Assembly: GCA_024362935.1 (NCBI GenBank)
Contig: JANCRA010000028.1
Span: 9,296,476 to 9,360,475 of the forward strand
Source of the DNA: Setophaga petechia
Taxonomy: Eukaryota > Chordata > Aves > Passeriformes > Parulidae
Direction: 5' to 3'
Length of the DNA: 64,000 nucleotides
Shown: piece by piece, positions 1 through 17,368 of the stretch
Numbering within the stretch: the first letter of the stretch is position 1
How the letters are laid out: the number at the start of each line of letters is the position of its first letter
The notes under the pieces: model-generated
Told to the model about the DNA's origin: nothing
Database searches by the model: none
Seen by the model: only the letters and a program-made list of their open reading frames with translations
Made by a program: the position numbers and the translations under genes

Positions 1-479
1 ACTGCTTGGCAACTCTCCCTTGGTGCTTTTGTAAGATCCAGCTCTCAGGAGTAACTTTTCAATGTTATCTCCACAGATACCACAAACATAACACCTTTGT
101 TATTCAGTCAGAACTTTAAAAAGCCAAAGCTATTGAATAAAACACCAGAAATCATGCAATTTTTTCTAATTGCACTGATGTTTGCTGTTGCTTCTTTTAT
201 ATACATTGTGTTGCAGGCTCCACCTTCACTTTCACCTCCTGAAATATGAGCTTTCCTTCTTGATTCAGAACAGGGCTCAAGGTCAACTCACAAGAGTCTC
301 AGCAGGACACAGGAATGAGGTGCAAGTGATTCTAATGAAGTCTTTTGTACTGTGATTTAAACTTTAGCACAGCTAAAAAAAGCCAAAGTGCCAAATCAGC
401 AACCCTGCAGTGGTTTACAGAGCAGAGGCAGTCTGAAAACTGAATGTCACAAAGGAATGAGACAATCAGCATAGAAAGA
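1..479. other. Intergenic, downstream of CENPV
   Basis: No exon, RNA gene or repeat recognised. The stretch lies beyond the CENPV poly(A) signal and is ordinary AT-leaning avian intergenic sequence. Confidence 0.5.
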
Positions 480-485
480 TTTATT
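480..485 (-). terminator. CENPV: CENPV poly(A) signal (AATAAA on minus strand)
   Basis: The plus strand reads TTTATT here, giving AATAAA on the minus strand about 115 bases after the CENPV stop. It is the first canonical hexamer downstream of the stop. Confidence 0.6.
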
Positions 486-598
486 TAAGAAACACAGAAC
501 AGGTAACAGTAATTAGAGATTGATTTCACCAACCACCACCCAGGAAAGCCCAGACTGCATTTCCTTGGCAGTGCTCCCAAGGCTGCTGGGAGGGTGTT

Positions 599-3625
<3,027 letters not shown>

Positions 3626-3709
3626 GCGCCGCCTCCGCCTGCGCCACCGGGGGGCGCCCCCGCGACGCGCACGGCCCGGGGGGCGGAACGGCGGGACCGG
3701 GGGGGCGGG

Positions 3710-3905
3710 AGGGCTGAGGGGACACGGGAGGGGACACGAGAGCGGCTGAAGGGACATGGGAGGAACTGAGGGGACGCGGGAGGGGCTGAAGGGACACGGG
3801 GGTGCTGAGGGGTTACAGGAGGGGCTGAGGGGACGCGGGAGGGGAAACAGGAGATGCGGGGGTGCTGAGGGGTTACGGGAGGGGCTGAGGGAATACAGCG
3901 GAAAC
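3710..3905. repeat. G-rich minisatellite upstream of CENPV
   Basis: Variants of GAGGGGACACGGGAGGGGCT repeat irregularly. A longer block beginning GGGGGTGCTGAGGGGTTAC recurs about 60 bases apart (near 3799 and 3859). Long chance frames cross it on both strands; they are not genes. Confidence 0.75.
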
Positions 3906-4141
3906 GGGAGGAGCCGGAACACAACGGCACCGGAGGGCACCGGGCGGCGCTGGGACACAGCGGCACCGGGAGGGGCTGGGGTACAACGAGGGGAACGCGC
4001 ACTGAAGAAATCTTTCCCTCATATCCGCCCTAAAGCTCCCCTGGCACTCATGTCCTCTCATCCTTCCTTGTTACAGGGGAAGAGAGCGATCTCAGCCCAC
4101 CACAGCCTCCTGCCAGGGGGCTGTAGAGAGGGACAAGGTCC

Positions 4142-4345
4142 CCGCTGAGCTCTCTTTGCTCCAGGCTGAGCCCCTTTCCCAGCTCCCTCAGCCCCTCCTG
4201 CGGCTCCAGCCCCTTCCCAGCTCCGTTCCCTTCTCTGGACATGCTCCAGCCCCTCAATGTCCCTCGAGCTGGGCCCAGACTGGCCCCAGGATTCAAGGTG
4301 TGGCCTCAGCAGTGCCCAGCACAGGGACAGTCACTGCCCTGGCCC
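4142..4345 (-). mobile_element. CR1 LINE fragment
   Basis: The run from 'ctccaggctgagcccc' through 'tctggacatgctccagcccc' to 'aaggtgtggcctcagcagtgcc' follows the well-known reverse complement of the CR1 3' region, as remembered, so the element points left. It abuts a second CR1 piece in the opposite direction. Confidence 0.7.
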
Positions 4346-4351
4346 TGCTGG

Positions 4352-4560
4352 CATTGCAACAGGCTGCCCAGGGAAGTGTTCCAGAAACTGCTGGATGTGG
4401 CACCTGGGGACAGTGGTGGCCTTGGGGACAGTGGTGGCCTTGGGGACAGTGGTGGCCTTGGGGACAGTGGTTCAGTGCTTGGCAGTGCTTGGTAACAGCT
4501 GCACTTGATGATCGTCAAAGCTTTTCCCAGCCTGAAGGATTCTCTGATTTTCTGATTGCA
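4352..4560 (+). mobile_element. CR1 LINE 3' end, expanded by an internal minisatellite
   Basis: It opens with the CR1-like phrase 'caggctgcccagggaagtg' and closes with 'cttgatgatcgtcaaagc', matching the usual CR1 3' tail in plus orientation. Between them an 18-base unit is repeated (listed separately). Confidence 0.65.
4405..4471 (+). repeat. 18-bp minisatellite inside a CR1 tail
   Basis: The unit TGGGGACAGTGGTGGCCT is repeated nearly four times without visible change, which points to recent expansion. Confidence 0.9.
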
Positions 4561-7500
4561 GGGCTGAAGCCAGGCCTGCCAGTTATCCACAAGCACGAGC
4601 CTGAGGTTTCCCCTCTCATTCTGAGCACGATGGCTCACATGTTCACGGATGGAAGGTGCTCAGCAGACCCGAGGTGCTGCTGGAATTGTGGTGTTTCACT
4701 TCTCTGCTATGAACAGCCCTCATTTAGACACAGCATTGCTGTGACAGCACAGGATGTGTTTAAGCCTTCCTGAGGTTTGAAGTCATTGTGGCAGCTTTGC
4801 AGAGAAATGGCTTCTAACAGGATTCCCACTTAGCTTTTCACTAATTCTGTTACCAAAGTCTTGAAAATAAGAGAGTACATACCTTAAAAAGAAAAAAAAA
4901 AACCAAAACCCAAAAAACCCAACCAAACAAAAAAACCTAAAAACCAAAACAATCAAGCAAATAACAACAGCAACAAAATAGGAAAACGTGAAATCACCCC
5001 TTTAGTGTAAATGTCTTACAAAAGGTTATTCTTGAACACTGAAATCCAGTGCTGTTTCTCAGGTAAAACTATCAATGCTGGGAAAATACAAAACTTGGAG
5101 ATGTCCAAGTCACACTCAGTTGGGGAAAATAATAATCACTCCAAAGACAAACCTTTGTGTCCAGTACTGCAAGACTGGAAACTTCTTTTGTTTGACATAT
5201 AATCAAGAATTTGTAGTCAACAGAACTTAATGTCTTGTTCTTTCCAAGAAGGGGAAAGATGTAAACAAGTGAGCTGAGTCTTGAGAGGCAAAGGGTCCAG
5301 TGGCAGCCAGGAACATGGCAAAGCAGGAGGACAGCAATGAATAAACATCCATCAGCATTCTGTCTGGAAAAGAGCTTTAAAAACATGTGACTCTGGTGTT
5401 CAGGCTGCCTCCTGAGATGGCACATGCCGGGATTTGCTGAAGAATCCTGTGGCTCAGCAGCTCTCTGATGATAGGAAAGGGCACGGAGTTACAGTTTCCT
5501 GTTATCCCTTATGCGAGCCTCTGCTCCGGTTACTCACTAGATACACCCTGTGTGACAAATTCACATGGAGCTGCTGATCTGGGCCCCTCCCAGACCTTTG
5601 CTCAAACCAGATTACATGTCAGCCACCTCGTATTTTGGGAGGAAAAAGTCACTGGGGTGAAACTGGGGAGGCACCGAAACGGAGCCCGTGCTGGCTGCAG
5701 CAGGATTCATCATCTCCCCTCGGGCATGGCCAGCACCACTCACGGTCTGTGCTGTCCCAAAAACACTGAGCTCAGCACTGACAGCCAGAGGGAAATTTTG
5801 GGAGCTCATTTTAGGGGCTTGTTATGTCAGTTCACACAAATGACCCTCTGTAAGACAGGAGCCACCACCACTCAAAAAAGCAGCTCCAGGAGAAAACTGG
5901 AGCGAGTTTGTCTATGTAATATCTGCAAATCTGTCATTCTCCGTGCCTCTCCACAATTAGTTCACTTTATTTTAAATGCAGAAGCTGTTTTGAGAAGCTA
6001 AATTCTGTTCCGCCGTGATATCTCAGAATAAAGAACTGGAGGACAAAAATGGAAGTGCAAAATGCCATAGTAAATAGTTTCTCTTTTTTCATTTGTTTCA
6101 TATTTCATCACAAAGGACTCAGAACACAAAACTGAGACTCATGTAAATAAACCATTCCAGAGCTTTACAGTAAAACTTGGGATGATGATAAATGTCACAG
6201 ATATTCTGAGCTGAAAGCCCTAAATTTCAATTTAAGTCAATTTCAGTCAATTTCAGTCAAATGTTGTATTGTCAGTGTACCTGGGCAGCACCTTCCCAGT
6301 GCCCAGAGTTACCAGCTCTCATTTCACTGCTTCCAGAGCTGATGCAATGTTTGCCAGGCTTTAGGAGAGACCGACAGCTTGATGAAAAATGCATTTGCTG
6401 TTAAGCTTGAGAGGCAAAATGGAAAAGGAAGAAATATCCAGACAGATGACGGGGTGGACGAGAGGAAAAGTCCAGTAAATTACAGTTGGTTCTGTGTGGG
6501 TGTCTTGTGATGCTGAAAGGGCAGCAGGGGCTGACGTGTTCAGTGCTAAAGTACAAAGGGGCTTTTCTGTGCCATCTCAGCTCTGCTTGTATAACAATGA
6601 CTCAGCTCTGCAGCCCTGGCTCGCAGCCAGCATTGAAATTCTGCCTGCCAGAGCATTTTTATCCCCAAAGCAGCACTGAAAGCAGCTACATGTTTGTGGG
6701 TGAAAGAGAATTAGGAACTGTGGAAGTTTTTTTATATCTCATAAGCAGGGAACTAGGAGTTCTGTGCAGCTGACAGCACACTTTAAAAAACGGAGGTGGT
6801 TCAAAGGACGTGGTTTGTTCAGGGGGGAAAATGGCTGTGCTTGGGTTTTAGTCTCCCTGTGGTGGAGGGGGAAACATTCCAGACGTTTTCCTCACCATCA
6901 AAGGACCCGAGCTGGATCTGAAAACAAAATGCAGGAGGTGACGCCCCCGGGCTGCTCAGAACGGCCTTGGCAGTGTTTGTTTTTGTTCACTGTTACTGAG
7001 CTTCTGTTGAACATGCTAACAATGATTAACAGTGGTTTAGGACTGTTTCTCCTGCCTGTTTCTTTGGCCATTTCTCCTTCTGTCTGCCTGTTTCCCAAGG
7101 AACCTCTCTGCTGTTTTGCTGGAAAACCTCGCCCCAGAAAGCTGAACGTGCTCAGCGGCAGCAGAGGAGGTGAACAAAGCAGCTCCCTCCCTGCACTGCA
7201 GCTTGGATGGGATCCAAACCATTCCCGGGCAGGAGGCAGAGATGCAGACAGGAGCTGCAGAACAGACCTAGTTATTAGTTAAAGCTGTTGCTTTCACTGG
7301 CACACCACGCAGGCACAAACCTGTGATTTCAGCCCTTTACAGAATCCCCTTTGGACGTGTCCTGCCAGCAGAGCTGTCACATGTCCCTCTGGGTCACCCA
7401 GAGCTGCCCAAGCCTGTTTATGGTGGCAGCACAGATCTTAAAGTTGAATCCCATGTGTCCTACAAAGCTAAAATACACTTTAGACAGACTGGGAGACAGA

Positions 7501-9940
7501 GGAGTATCACTAATTTTCATCTTTTTCTACCAATCTATTTGTTTTTTCTTAATACCTATTTTTCTTCTTTCAGCTCCTGAAGTTGGTGGCTTCTTAAAAA
7601 CTTTGTTTGGTGAATTTATTTTTAGCATAAAGCTATAAAAACAGAACCGAGGGAGTTGTCTTTTTTTGGTAATCTGAGAATATCACAGTCAATCTCACAG
7701 TACTTTGAATTCTGACTCACTGTTTGTGTAACCCTCCAGGCTGGCAGCTTGGGGACAAGCAGTGACATGCCACGGGTCTGTTTGTCTCGTGGCTGGAACC
7801 TGAGCCAAGCCTGGACCTTCCTGCACTGCTACAGGGAGACAATATTTATCTCCACAGCTGTAAATATAATTATACTGCATCGTACACTGTGACAGGCAGG
7901 TGTGAGTAATGTTATGCGATAGGAATATGTATATGTACATAAATATTTTTTTTTCCCCGTGGCAAGCAGTCCTCTATTTTTGTCTGAACAAAGAACAGTA
8001 ACTGGACTTGCCGCACACCCTGTGCTGGCCTGGCTGGCTGTCCCAAGTTAAACCTGGTAGCTAAAGATAAACAGATTGCCTCATGTAAAAGTGATACCTC
8101 GTTGCTAGGACATTAGCCTACATAAAAACCAGACCCTGCTTGTGTTCCAGAATGTACAGATTCCTTGGAAACATTTCCCTGACCTCAGATTCTTCTCTCC
8201 TGAAAGTAGGTTGCTCTGTACCACTGCCCAGTGACCCACTTCTGAAAAGAAATGTCTGTTCCCAACTGCAGGCCCCGTGCCCTGGCAAAGGCTGCAGCCA
8301 CCTGTGGTCAGAGCAGTCACAAGATAGAGATTTCTGGGGTTTTCAGCTTTGCATTTATTTATATACAGTTCAGAGTCATCTGCTCAATGGTTTTTATTCA
8401 CCAAGAGCTAGCAGAGGCAGAGTGGAATGTTCGTTAAATGCATGTGCTTTGTACAGCCACGCCATAGATACAGCCATATTTAGGAAAAAAAAACAAGGGA
8501 GGGCTCCTGTGCTTTCTGGGTTACACAGAAAGGAAAGAAAAGTACAGAAATTCCTCCTTCTCCATCAAGAGAAATGTTAAGAAGAGAAATATGCACCCTA
8601 AAATCCTTAATAAATGTGTGATGTGCTTTAACACTGCCCAGGCTTTACATTAATCTCCAGCTTTACAGATGTGGCCTTTCATATTTGTAAATATTAGTCA
8701 CTCGTAGCCTTTCCTCTGGGAAGAGTGCCTGGGATGTGCAACGAGCCCAGGCCAGCCTTGGAGCAAACCTTCAGCCACCTTGGCACCCCCAAACAAAACC
8801 CATGCTGGAAACACTGAGCAGAGCTGGCAGCACAGAGCAAACCTCAGGACATTGCCCAACTCTGCCTTTTGTCCTACATTTATGTAGCCAAAATAATATT
8901 TCCAAGGTTGATTATTGTTATGGAGCTGTCTGAACTTTCCAGTTATCATTTTTCCCTCTTCCTGTTCCTGCATTTTGAGTAATTATTGGTAGGATGATTT
9001 ATTTCCTTTTTACTGTAAATCAGGAGGTGCAAGAAACCCTGTTAGGAGAAATGAAAGCAAAAGGATTTTGTCGTTGGGTTTTTTTTTTTTTTGGTTGTTT
9101 TGTATTTTTGTCTGGGTTTGAGGTGTTTTTAGGGGGAAATAGAGCAGCTCTGCAGTGAATCTGGGCAGTTAGACACGTGCTGATGCTTTGTGAGTGGAGG
9201 ATTTAACAAGGTCATCTGGCCTCACTGAAGGAGCAACAGATAACCTGCTAAAAAAACACAAAACCCATCTTGGATTTTGTGCACGCCATCTTTAATACAA
9301 TACAAAATGAGTTCAGAGCCAGTCTGAAAGGTATAATGAAGTTTAATTAACCCCAGGCACGTTTCCACATCACAGACGGTGGCTGCCTCATAACCGACCA
9401 AAGCTTCCTGTTCTGGAGGCGAGTAAACAACCATTTGAATTTCAAATGTCAGCATTTCATCCCAGGGCTTGTTTTGCAGGCTCACATCAAGAGCATTACC
9501 TGCTCAGCCAGCTCCAACCCGTTCCAGGGCAGCCCTGGAGCTGGGCCGCGTGAGGGGACAGCTCGTGTCACACCCAGGGGCCTCCTGTTTGTCATAATCC
9601 TCCTGGATTATGCTGTTTTTTCCAACCCATCTAACTCAGTTCTGCTTTTCCTCACAGCTTTATAGGCCAGCACCAGCCCTACAACCCGTCCTGGGCTTTT
9701 CCATGGAGAAAAAGCCATTTTTTCCTCGATTTTCTGGGCAAAAGGCTGGCCAGAGGCTGCAGTGGGTCACAAAACGCTGGCGCCAAGGGTCACCCCCGTT
9801 TTTTAGGGCACTTTTCCCCCAAGTCTGTGCCAGGTTGTTACCTGAGCACTGCAGGAGCTAAAGAAGCCGCAGTATTGTTTCTATCACCATCATTAATCCC
9901 AATTCCCATCCTTATCCCCCTCGCTGTCCCCTCACGGCCT
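4561..9940. other. CENPV-UBB intergenic region
   Basis: No exon with credible splice sites and protein similarity recognised. It holds an A-rich tract (about 4885-4980), a short CAATTTCAGT tandem (about 6230-6262) and a T-rich tract (about 9070-9110). The open frames here are short and unlike known proteins. Confidence 0.5.
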
Positions 9941-10013
9941 CAGCTTCCCCCCCCGGCCGAAATCTGCCCCGCTAGGCGGCTCCCCCTCAGCAACAGCGTG
10001 ACCTCACCGCGGG

Positions 10014-10137
10014 CCAATCAGCGCCGAGCAGTGCCGAATCTTCCAGAGCTTTCCCTGCCCCCGCCACCCCCGCCCCTCGTCAACTGCCCCTCCCCGCGCA
10101 GCCAATCAGCGCCCGCCCTGCGGCCCGCCCCACCAAT
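10014..10137 (+). promoter_or_regulatory. UBB: Three CCAAT boxes of the UBB promoter
   Basis: CCAAT occurs at 10014, 10102 and 10133. The first two lie in the same context, GCCAATCAGC, typical of NF-Y sites. NF-Y binding is inferred from the motif only. Confidence 0.6.
10035..10054 (+). promoter_or_regulatory. UBB: Heat-shock element of UBB
   Basis: Read in five-base blocks the stretch is cGAAt-cTTCc-agagc-tTTCc: an inverted nGAAn/nTTCn pair plus a third nTTCn one block away. This fits an HSF1 site. Polyubiquitin genes are known to be heat-inducible, so function is plausible. Confidence 0.6.
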
Positions 10138-10382
10138 CACCGCCAGACTTCCCGGTCTTCCCACCAACGCCTGGTCGCAGCGCCGGGGCGAAAAACGGTC
10201 CCAGATCCATCCGCGCCCTCAGAAATTTGCCGATTTTACAGGGTCTGATCCCCCTCGCTGAAACTCTGGGACCCCTTTGCCAGCAGAAGAGGGATTGGAG
10301 CGGGGAAAAGGCGAGTGCGCGCCACAACAGGGACCTTTTCCTGGGGACTACTTTGGGAGGCGGAGGGAGACATTAATTTTGG

Positions 10383-10418
10383 TGGGCGGGGCCTGCGTCT
10401 CCAGCAGCCCTATAAATA
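10383..10418 (+). promoter_or_regulatory. UBB: UBB core promoter: GC box and TATA box
   Basis: A GC box (TGGGCGGGGC) near 10383 is followed by TATAAATA at 10411-10418. Transcription should start about 25-30 bases later, near 10440-10445. Confidence 0.75.
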
Positions 10419-10440
10419 AGGGCGGGTGTGCGTCATTCGG

Positions 10441-10502
10441 CAGATTCCAGATTTCGCACCGCTGGAAACATTATTCCGATTTAATCGCTCAGGGCCGCAG
10501 AC
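10441..10502 (+). other. UBB: UBB noncoding exon 1 (approximate start)
   Basis: It begins about 30 bases after the TATA box and ends at the donor GTGAGT at 10503. Intron 1 runs 10503-11219 and closes with TGTCTTGCAG. A short noncoding exon 1 with the coding region in one exon is the standard polyubiquitin layout. The 5' boundary is inferred. Confidence 0.7.
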
Positions 10503-11195
10503 GTGAGTGCGCTGAGGGGAACTAGGGGTGCGGGGAGGGGGGAGGCGGACCTGGTGCTCTGGGCAGGACCGTGGCGGGCGCTGCCGGGCGGTTTGTAGCA
10601 GGGTAACGGAGGGAGCCGCTGGGCGTGTTGCGCAGCGTTGTGTAGCGCTCTGAGCCGCGCCGGTGAGAGCTGGGCCGGGGGGTGAGGGGGGATCAGGCTG
10701 AGGCTTGTCCGGGGAGGAGGCCGCGCTGCGGGGAAGATGGCGCGGGCCGGGCTGTCCGTGCCGGAAGGCGGCTGTGAGTCACTACCGGGGCGGGGGAGCG
10801 GCGGCGCTGCCGCAGGGCGGGTCCGCGGGGCGGGCCGGGCCCTCCCTCGGTGCCGCAGTGCGGGCGGTCGGGGCTCCGCTGCCGCAGCGCTGCCCTCGGG
10901 CGGGCCCTGGGGATGCGGTGCTGCCCTGGCGGGGGTAAGGGCGGTCTGGGGGCTCCGGTGCTGCTTTGCTGCACTGCGGCCATAAAGGAGAGGTGGCCTG
11001 GGGAGTGCTGTAATGAGAGTAATCTGTTTAAGGAACTAAGAGGACTTTGTCTCAAACCGGGTTCAGTTAGTCAAAATGGAAAACAGTTTTTGTAATTTCA
11101 CAGCCAAAATAGAAAATTTAAACTGATGGGAAATAGCAACTTTAAAACCTTTGTTTAGGATTTACTGGAGAGTTTATTTTATTAAGTGGCTATAG

Positions 11196-12599
<1,404 letters not shown>

Positions 12600-12739
12600 G
12601 TTCTTGTGCATCTTGCTTGACACCAGGGTTGCCAGTGGCACTTGTGTTTGCACTGTAGTTCTTCAATGTCTTAATATTAAGTTAATGCAAGGTTAATGCA
12701 AGCTTGAGTAACTGCTGAACAACTGTCTGTTGAAATGCT

Positions 12740-12745
12740 AATAAA
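12740..12745 (+). terminator. UBB: UBB poly(A) signal AATAAA
   Basis: Canonical AATAAA about 140 bases after the stop, giving a short 3' UTR usual for polyubiquitin genes. Confidence 0.85.
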
Positions 12746-13377
12746 GTTTTCTGTTGCACATTACTCCCTGTAGTCTGTCTCAGTTCAAACAGGTGAAACG
12801 TGTATTCAGTGAAATGCTTTGGCTTCTTACCATGGCAGTTTAAACCTCTTTGCATGTATGATGAGGACCAATCTTGTGGTTAAAAAGGATCTGGATTAAA
12901 ATTATAATGAAGTGCTAACAATACCATGTTGTTTTTTTCTTCTAGAGTTTAGCAGCACTGTGCTCCCAGGTGGGATATCAGGACACCACAACATGGTGTG
13001 GTGGCTGCTGCATGGGGTGGGTTTTGCTGCAGGTCTTGGGCTTGTGGTTTGAGTTGTTTGCTGGTCCTGGGGGTTGTGAGGGGTTCCAGTGCCTGGCACT
13101 GCCCTGAGGGGGCTCTGGGGATGGGGGTGTTGGTCTGGGGGAGGATTGGCCCCAGTGGGAATTGTGTGCTGGGTGGGCAGCTGAAACCTGAAATGGCAGT
13201 GGGTGACTGAGCAGTAAGAGCTGCCTGGTTTGGTGAGTTCTACACACGGGAGGGAGTTCCCCTAAAATCTGGGTTAGCTGGGTTTGGGTTCGTGTTTTAT
13301 GGGGTGGGTTAAGAGAACTCAGGTGGGGCTGGGCTGGGATGGTTCAGCTGCGGTGGAGGGTGTTCAGAAGGGGTGCA

Positions 13378-13470
13378 ATACCCATCTGCCCTTCCCCAAA
13401 AACACCCAATACCCATCTGCCCTTCCCCAAAAACACCCAATACCCATCTGCCCTTCCCCAAAAACACCCC
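13378..13470 (+). repeat. 31-bp minisatellite, three copies
   Basis: Three near-perfect copies of a unit starting AATACCCATCTGCCCTTCC and containing CCCCAAAAACACCC. Confidence 0.9.
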
Positions 13471-15954
13471 CGGGCTGTGGGGGTGGCTGTCGCTGTCCTC
13501 GCCGGCTGGGTTCTGGCAGCTGCTCACCCTGAGATGGGGCACAGCCCCTGAGCCTGTGTCAGGCACTGCTCTTATCCCTGGAGATGAGATCACTGCTGTG
13601 GAAGTTGCTTTGTTCCTTCTGGATTTCATCACTGAGCATCTGTGGTAAGTGGGAAATTAAACCATAAAGTTGCTGTTCTCATAGAAAACTGCACACTGCA
13701 GTTTGGTGTGGGTTTGAGGGTTACATCCATGATTGGACTTCGGTTTTATAGGAGCAGGACTTGCCTTTCTGCCTGCTGAGCTAGCAGAAATACAAAGTTC
13801 TGTAAACATTTGCTGTCCCTACCACAAGAGACTTCCCTTAGTTTGAATTCCTGCAATTGCTGTTTTGGTTTTGTGCTTTTTGCAGTTTAACCCCTGGCAG
13901 GGTGCCCAGAGAGGCTGTGCAGGCATTTCCTGTGAGGAAATAATTTGGGGCAGCCACCTCAGGGTGCCCTCCAAATGTCCCCTCCAGCCCCAGCCATTCC
14001 TGGCCTGGGTGTTTTCAGCCCTGCCTGAGGTCCCTGAGCAGTTCACAGCCCCACAGGAATAAAGCACTGAATAAACACGAATAAAGTGATTTTCCTGCTG
14101 GGGTTTGGGGTGGAATAACTGAATAAACTGATATTCTGTGGGAAATAGATTTGTAGAAAATTGTTTAAATTTGATAGAAGGTCTGTGTAGCATGTAACAT
14201 CTGTATTGTCTCACCCTTCAAATGAGACTAAAAATAGAGTTTTTAAAATGCCTCTCAGTTGCCCCATTTCTAAGTTCCTCTGCTCTGGTTTTTGGCCTGA
14301 GCCAAGCTGGTTTTGGACTGTGGCCTCCACTGGTACCTGGGGTGCTCCAGGAAATGACTGCAAGGATTTCTTCATTAATGAGAAAAAAATCCTTGTAATT
14401 TAAGTAAATTAAGGAAATGGATATGAATCACAAGGAAATGTGAATATGAATTTGTATAATGTGCAGTGTTTACACCGAAGTTATTAACATAAAACAAAGT
14501 AAGGTGTCAGGCAATACAAATTATTGATATTATTAAAATACTCTTTTTTATTTTTACTCCTACAATATGGTGGTACCTCAAAAGTCTACTTAGAGACAAC
14601 TATTCATAACTAAAATAATAATTCAATATGTTTTAGCCAGAATCTCTATGCTATTAGTATAATCTTAATGCTCCCATATTTCCAACAAAATCTGGTAACT
14701 TCTTTTAATCCTGCTGTAATCTAAGTTTTGTGACTGGCCTTTGAGTTTTTTTCTTTTTGCTTCAGCTAATTTCTAGTCTGTTTTCTCTTAAAAAAAAAAA
14801 ATCAAACTCCAAAAAGAAAAACCAGCCAAGATTTTGGAATTTTGCCTTATGTGCTTTAAAAAGTTATTTATACCTTTAAAAGGATAAATGAAAGAACCCA
14901 TTATGCTGGGTTTGGATACATTTGGGATTTTCTCCTTTCTCAGCTACCCCATAATATAATCCTATAGGATTGAGAATATTGGGAATAAATCCCTCAGTAT
15001 TTCTGCAGCCTTACCCACAGCAAGCAGGGGTGTTTTTTAAAGATTTTTGCCCAGTTTGTCTGTTTGAAGAGCAGCAGGAATTGGGCTGCCTCGGTGGCCG
15101 CAGGATGTCACTGTTCCTCCACAAATCGCTTTTTTCCATCCGGATTTTCCTCCGCTGCTCTCGGATTGTCAGCAGAGCATTCCTGCAGCCTCTGATCCTA
15201 CAGAAAGGGATGCATCAAGTAGGAAGAAATTTCCATTTTAGGGATGAGGGAGCTGGATGGGCCCCTCCAGGAATATAGATTGGAGCTGTAAATGTTTTGG
15301 TGTGGAGCTTGCAGCTCCAGAAATGCCCTTGTGTGGATTAATTGGGTTCCCTGGGCTATCAGACAAGTTCTGACAAGGGATTATATTTAGGAATATTTAT
15401 GTTTCAGATTGGGCACTGGCTGAGGTACTGATTTCCATCTGTAACTAAGAAATGGAGCTGCTCAAATTCATCATTTCAGTGCAGCTTTTACATAACAGTT
15501 ACATGGAAAAATGAAAAAAAAGGGCCTTGCAAAAACACTTGATATTTTCCCAAGTGTAAAAATACACCTTTAAAAAAAGCTATTTTTTCTTTTGCTGGCT
15601 TACCTGTTGAATTTTAATTCTCCACCCTTTCATCTTGTAATTTCAGGTTTTCCTCCTCCTGTGAAGATGATTTTGAGCTGCTACACCTGAGTGGTCACAG
15701 ATCAATCCTGTAACTAAATCACAAGTGACTTTGAACTTCTATTTACAGCATACTGAAAACATGGTATCAATCACAGGACTATGATGGTTTTCAGTATTTG
15801 GTAAAAATGGGAACTTAGGTGAACACAGAATATATATTTCAGGAAATGTTCTTGTTTGCATCTTTTCCAAACACCACCATGATCATCCTCATGCTTCCTT
15901 TTGCTTAAGCAGGTTCCAGCCATTGCTTTTTCTGCTGTGAATTACTAATTCATA

Positions 15955-16440
15955 ATTATAATATAGATAGATAAGATATTTTTATATATTAATATTCATT
16001 ATATACACTATATATGTTAAATTTTATTACATTTTATTTTATTACATTTTATTATGTTTTATTTTATTTATTTATTACGTTTTATTTATTTTATTTTTAT
16101 TTTAAAAATTATATTTTATTTATTTTATTTATTTATTACATTTTTAAATTTTATTAATTTTATTTATTATATTTATTATATTTACTATATTATGAGATAC
16201 ATTATATATTATATATAATATTAATATATTATATATAATATAAAATATAATATATAATATATTATATATATTATATATTATGTATATTCTATATTATATA
16301 CTATATATAATATAGTATATATTATAATATATAACATATTGTATTATATATAATATATAATTATATTAATATATATTATATAAATAGTATATATTACTAT
16401 ATTTGATCATATTTATTATTTATGAATAAATTATACTATA
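15955..16440. repeat. AT-rich low-complexity island
   Basis: About 490 bases made almost only of A and T, with long TATAT/ATATA runs and TTTATT runs; able to form hairpins. Confidence 0.85.
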
Positions 16441-17319
16441 TAATTTGAATGAATAACACTTGACTTAAGATTTCACTTGGCAGTTTGACTTCTCCCTTCC
16501 CACATTTCCACAGGATGTGCCTCTCCTGTCAGGACAAACTCAGACACATTCCATGGGTGAAATAAGCAATTGTGGGATTCACAGAAAAGCCTCAAAAAGC
16601 AGGAGGGAAACCCAGGCTGGTGGGGTTAAACTGCTGCATTTCTCCTGCTGCTCTGTTTCTCTGGGTGAGCTCCCAGCTGGCCGCGGTTCCCTCCCCAGCC
16701 CTCTGCGCGTTCCCTCCCTCCCTCCCTGCAGGGCGTGGAGCGGCTGTGCCGGCAGAGCCGCTCTGGTGCTCGCCTGAGGGCTGAGCTCATCCTTGGCCAC
16801 AGGGCTGGGATCCCTCCCAGGACAGCTGGAGATGGAGCCCAAAAGGATTTAAACCCAAAAGTGTGAGCTGAACTCCTGTGGGTGTCACAGTAAATGAAGG
16901 GTAACACAGCTACAGCAAACTGGGCTAGATCAGTGCAAGGCTGGGATGAGGAGGGATTGCAGAAATTAGACCTGATCTTGCATTTATCTCTTCTTTATTG
17001 GCTGTTCTGTGGTCTGAATAAATCATTAAGAATCCATCATGGATAACAAAGCAGCTTTGTGTGGTCGCTGGACCTGCTTATTTTAATACACAGCAATCTT
17101 GAGATATAAACTTGAAATATTCTGCAAAAGCATGAGGAGGGAAGGGCCCTGTGCCATGGATTGGTGCGTTTATAGGGAGGGGTCTCACAGCTGGGACAGT
17201 TCCTGTCCCAAGGAGGTGCCACAGCTTCCTGCGGGCCCGGGGGGTGCGAGGGCTGCTCCCGGCTCTGCTGTGCCTCGGGGCAGCTTTGGAAGGAGGGAGG
17301 CACAGCCAGAGCTCGGGGT

Positions 17320-17368
17320 GTCCTGCTGGGACAGCCCTGCTGGGACAGCCCTGCTGGGACAGCCCTGC
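17320..17368 (+). repeat. 14-bp tandem repeat
   Basis: GCTGGGACAGCCCT repeated three times with a partial fourth copy. Confidence 0.85.

Larger units (their letters stand above)
9950..10960. promoter_or_regulatory. UBB: CpG island at UBB
   Basis: GC-rich, CG-dense block covering the UBB promoter, exon 1 and the first half of intron 1. It contains the CCAAT, heat-shock, GC and TATA elements listed separately. Confidence 0.7.
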
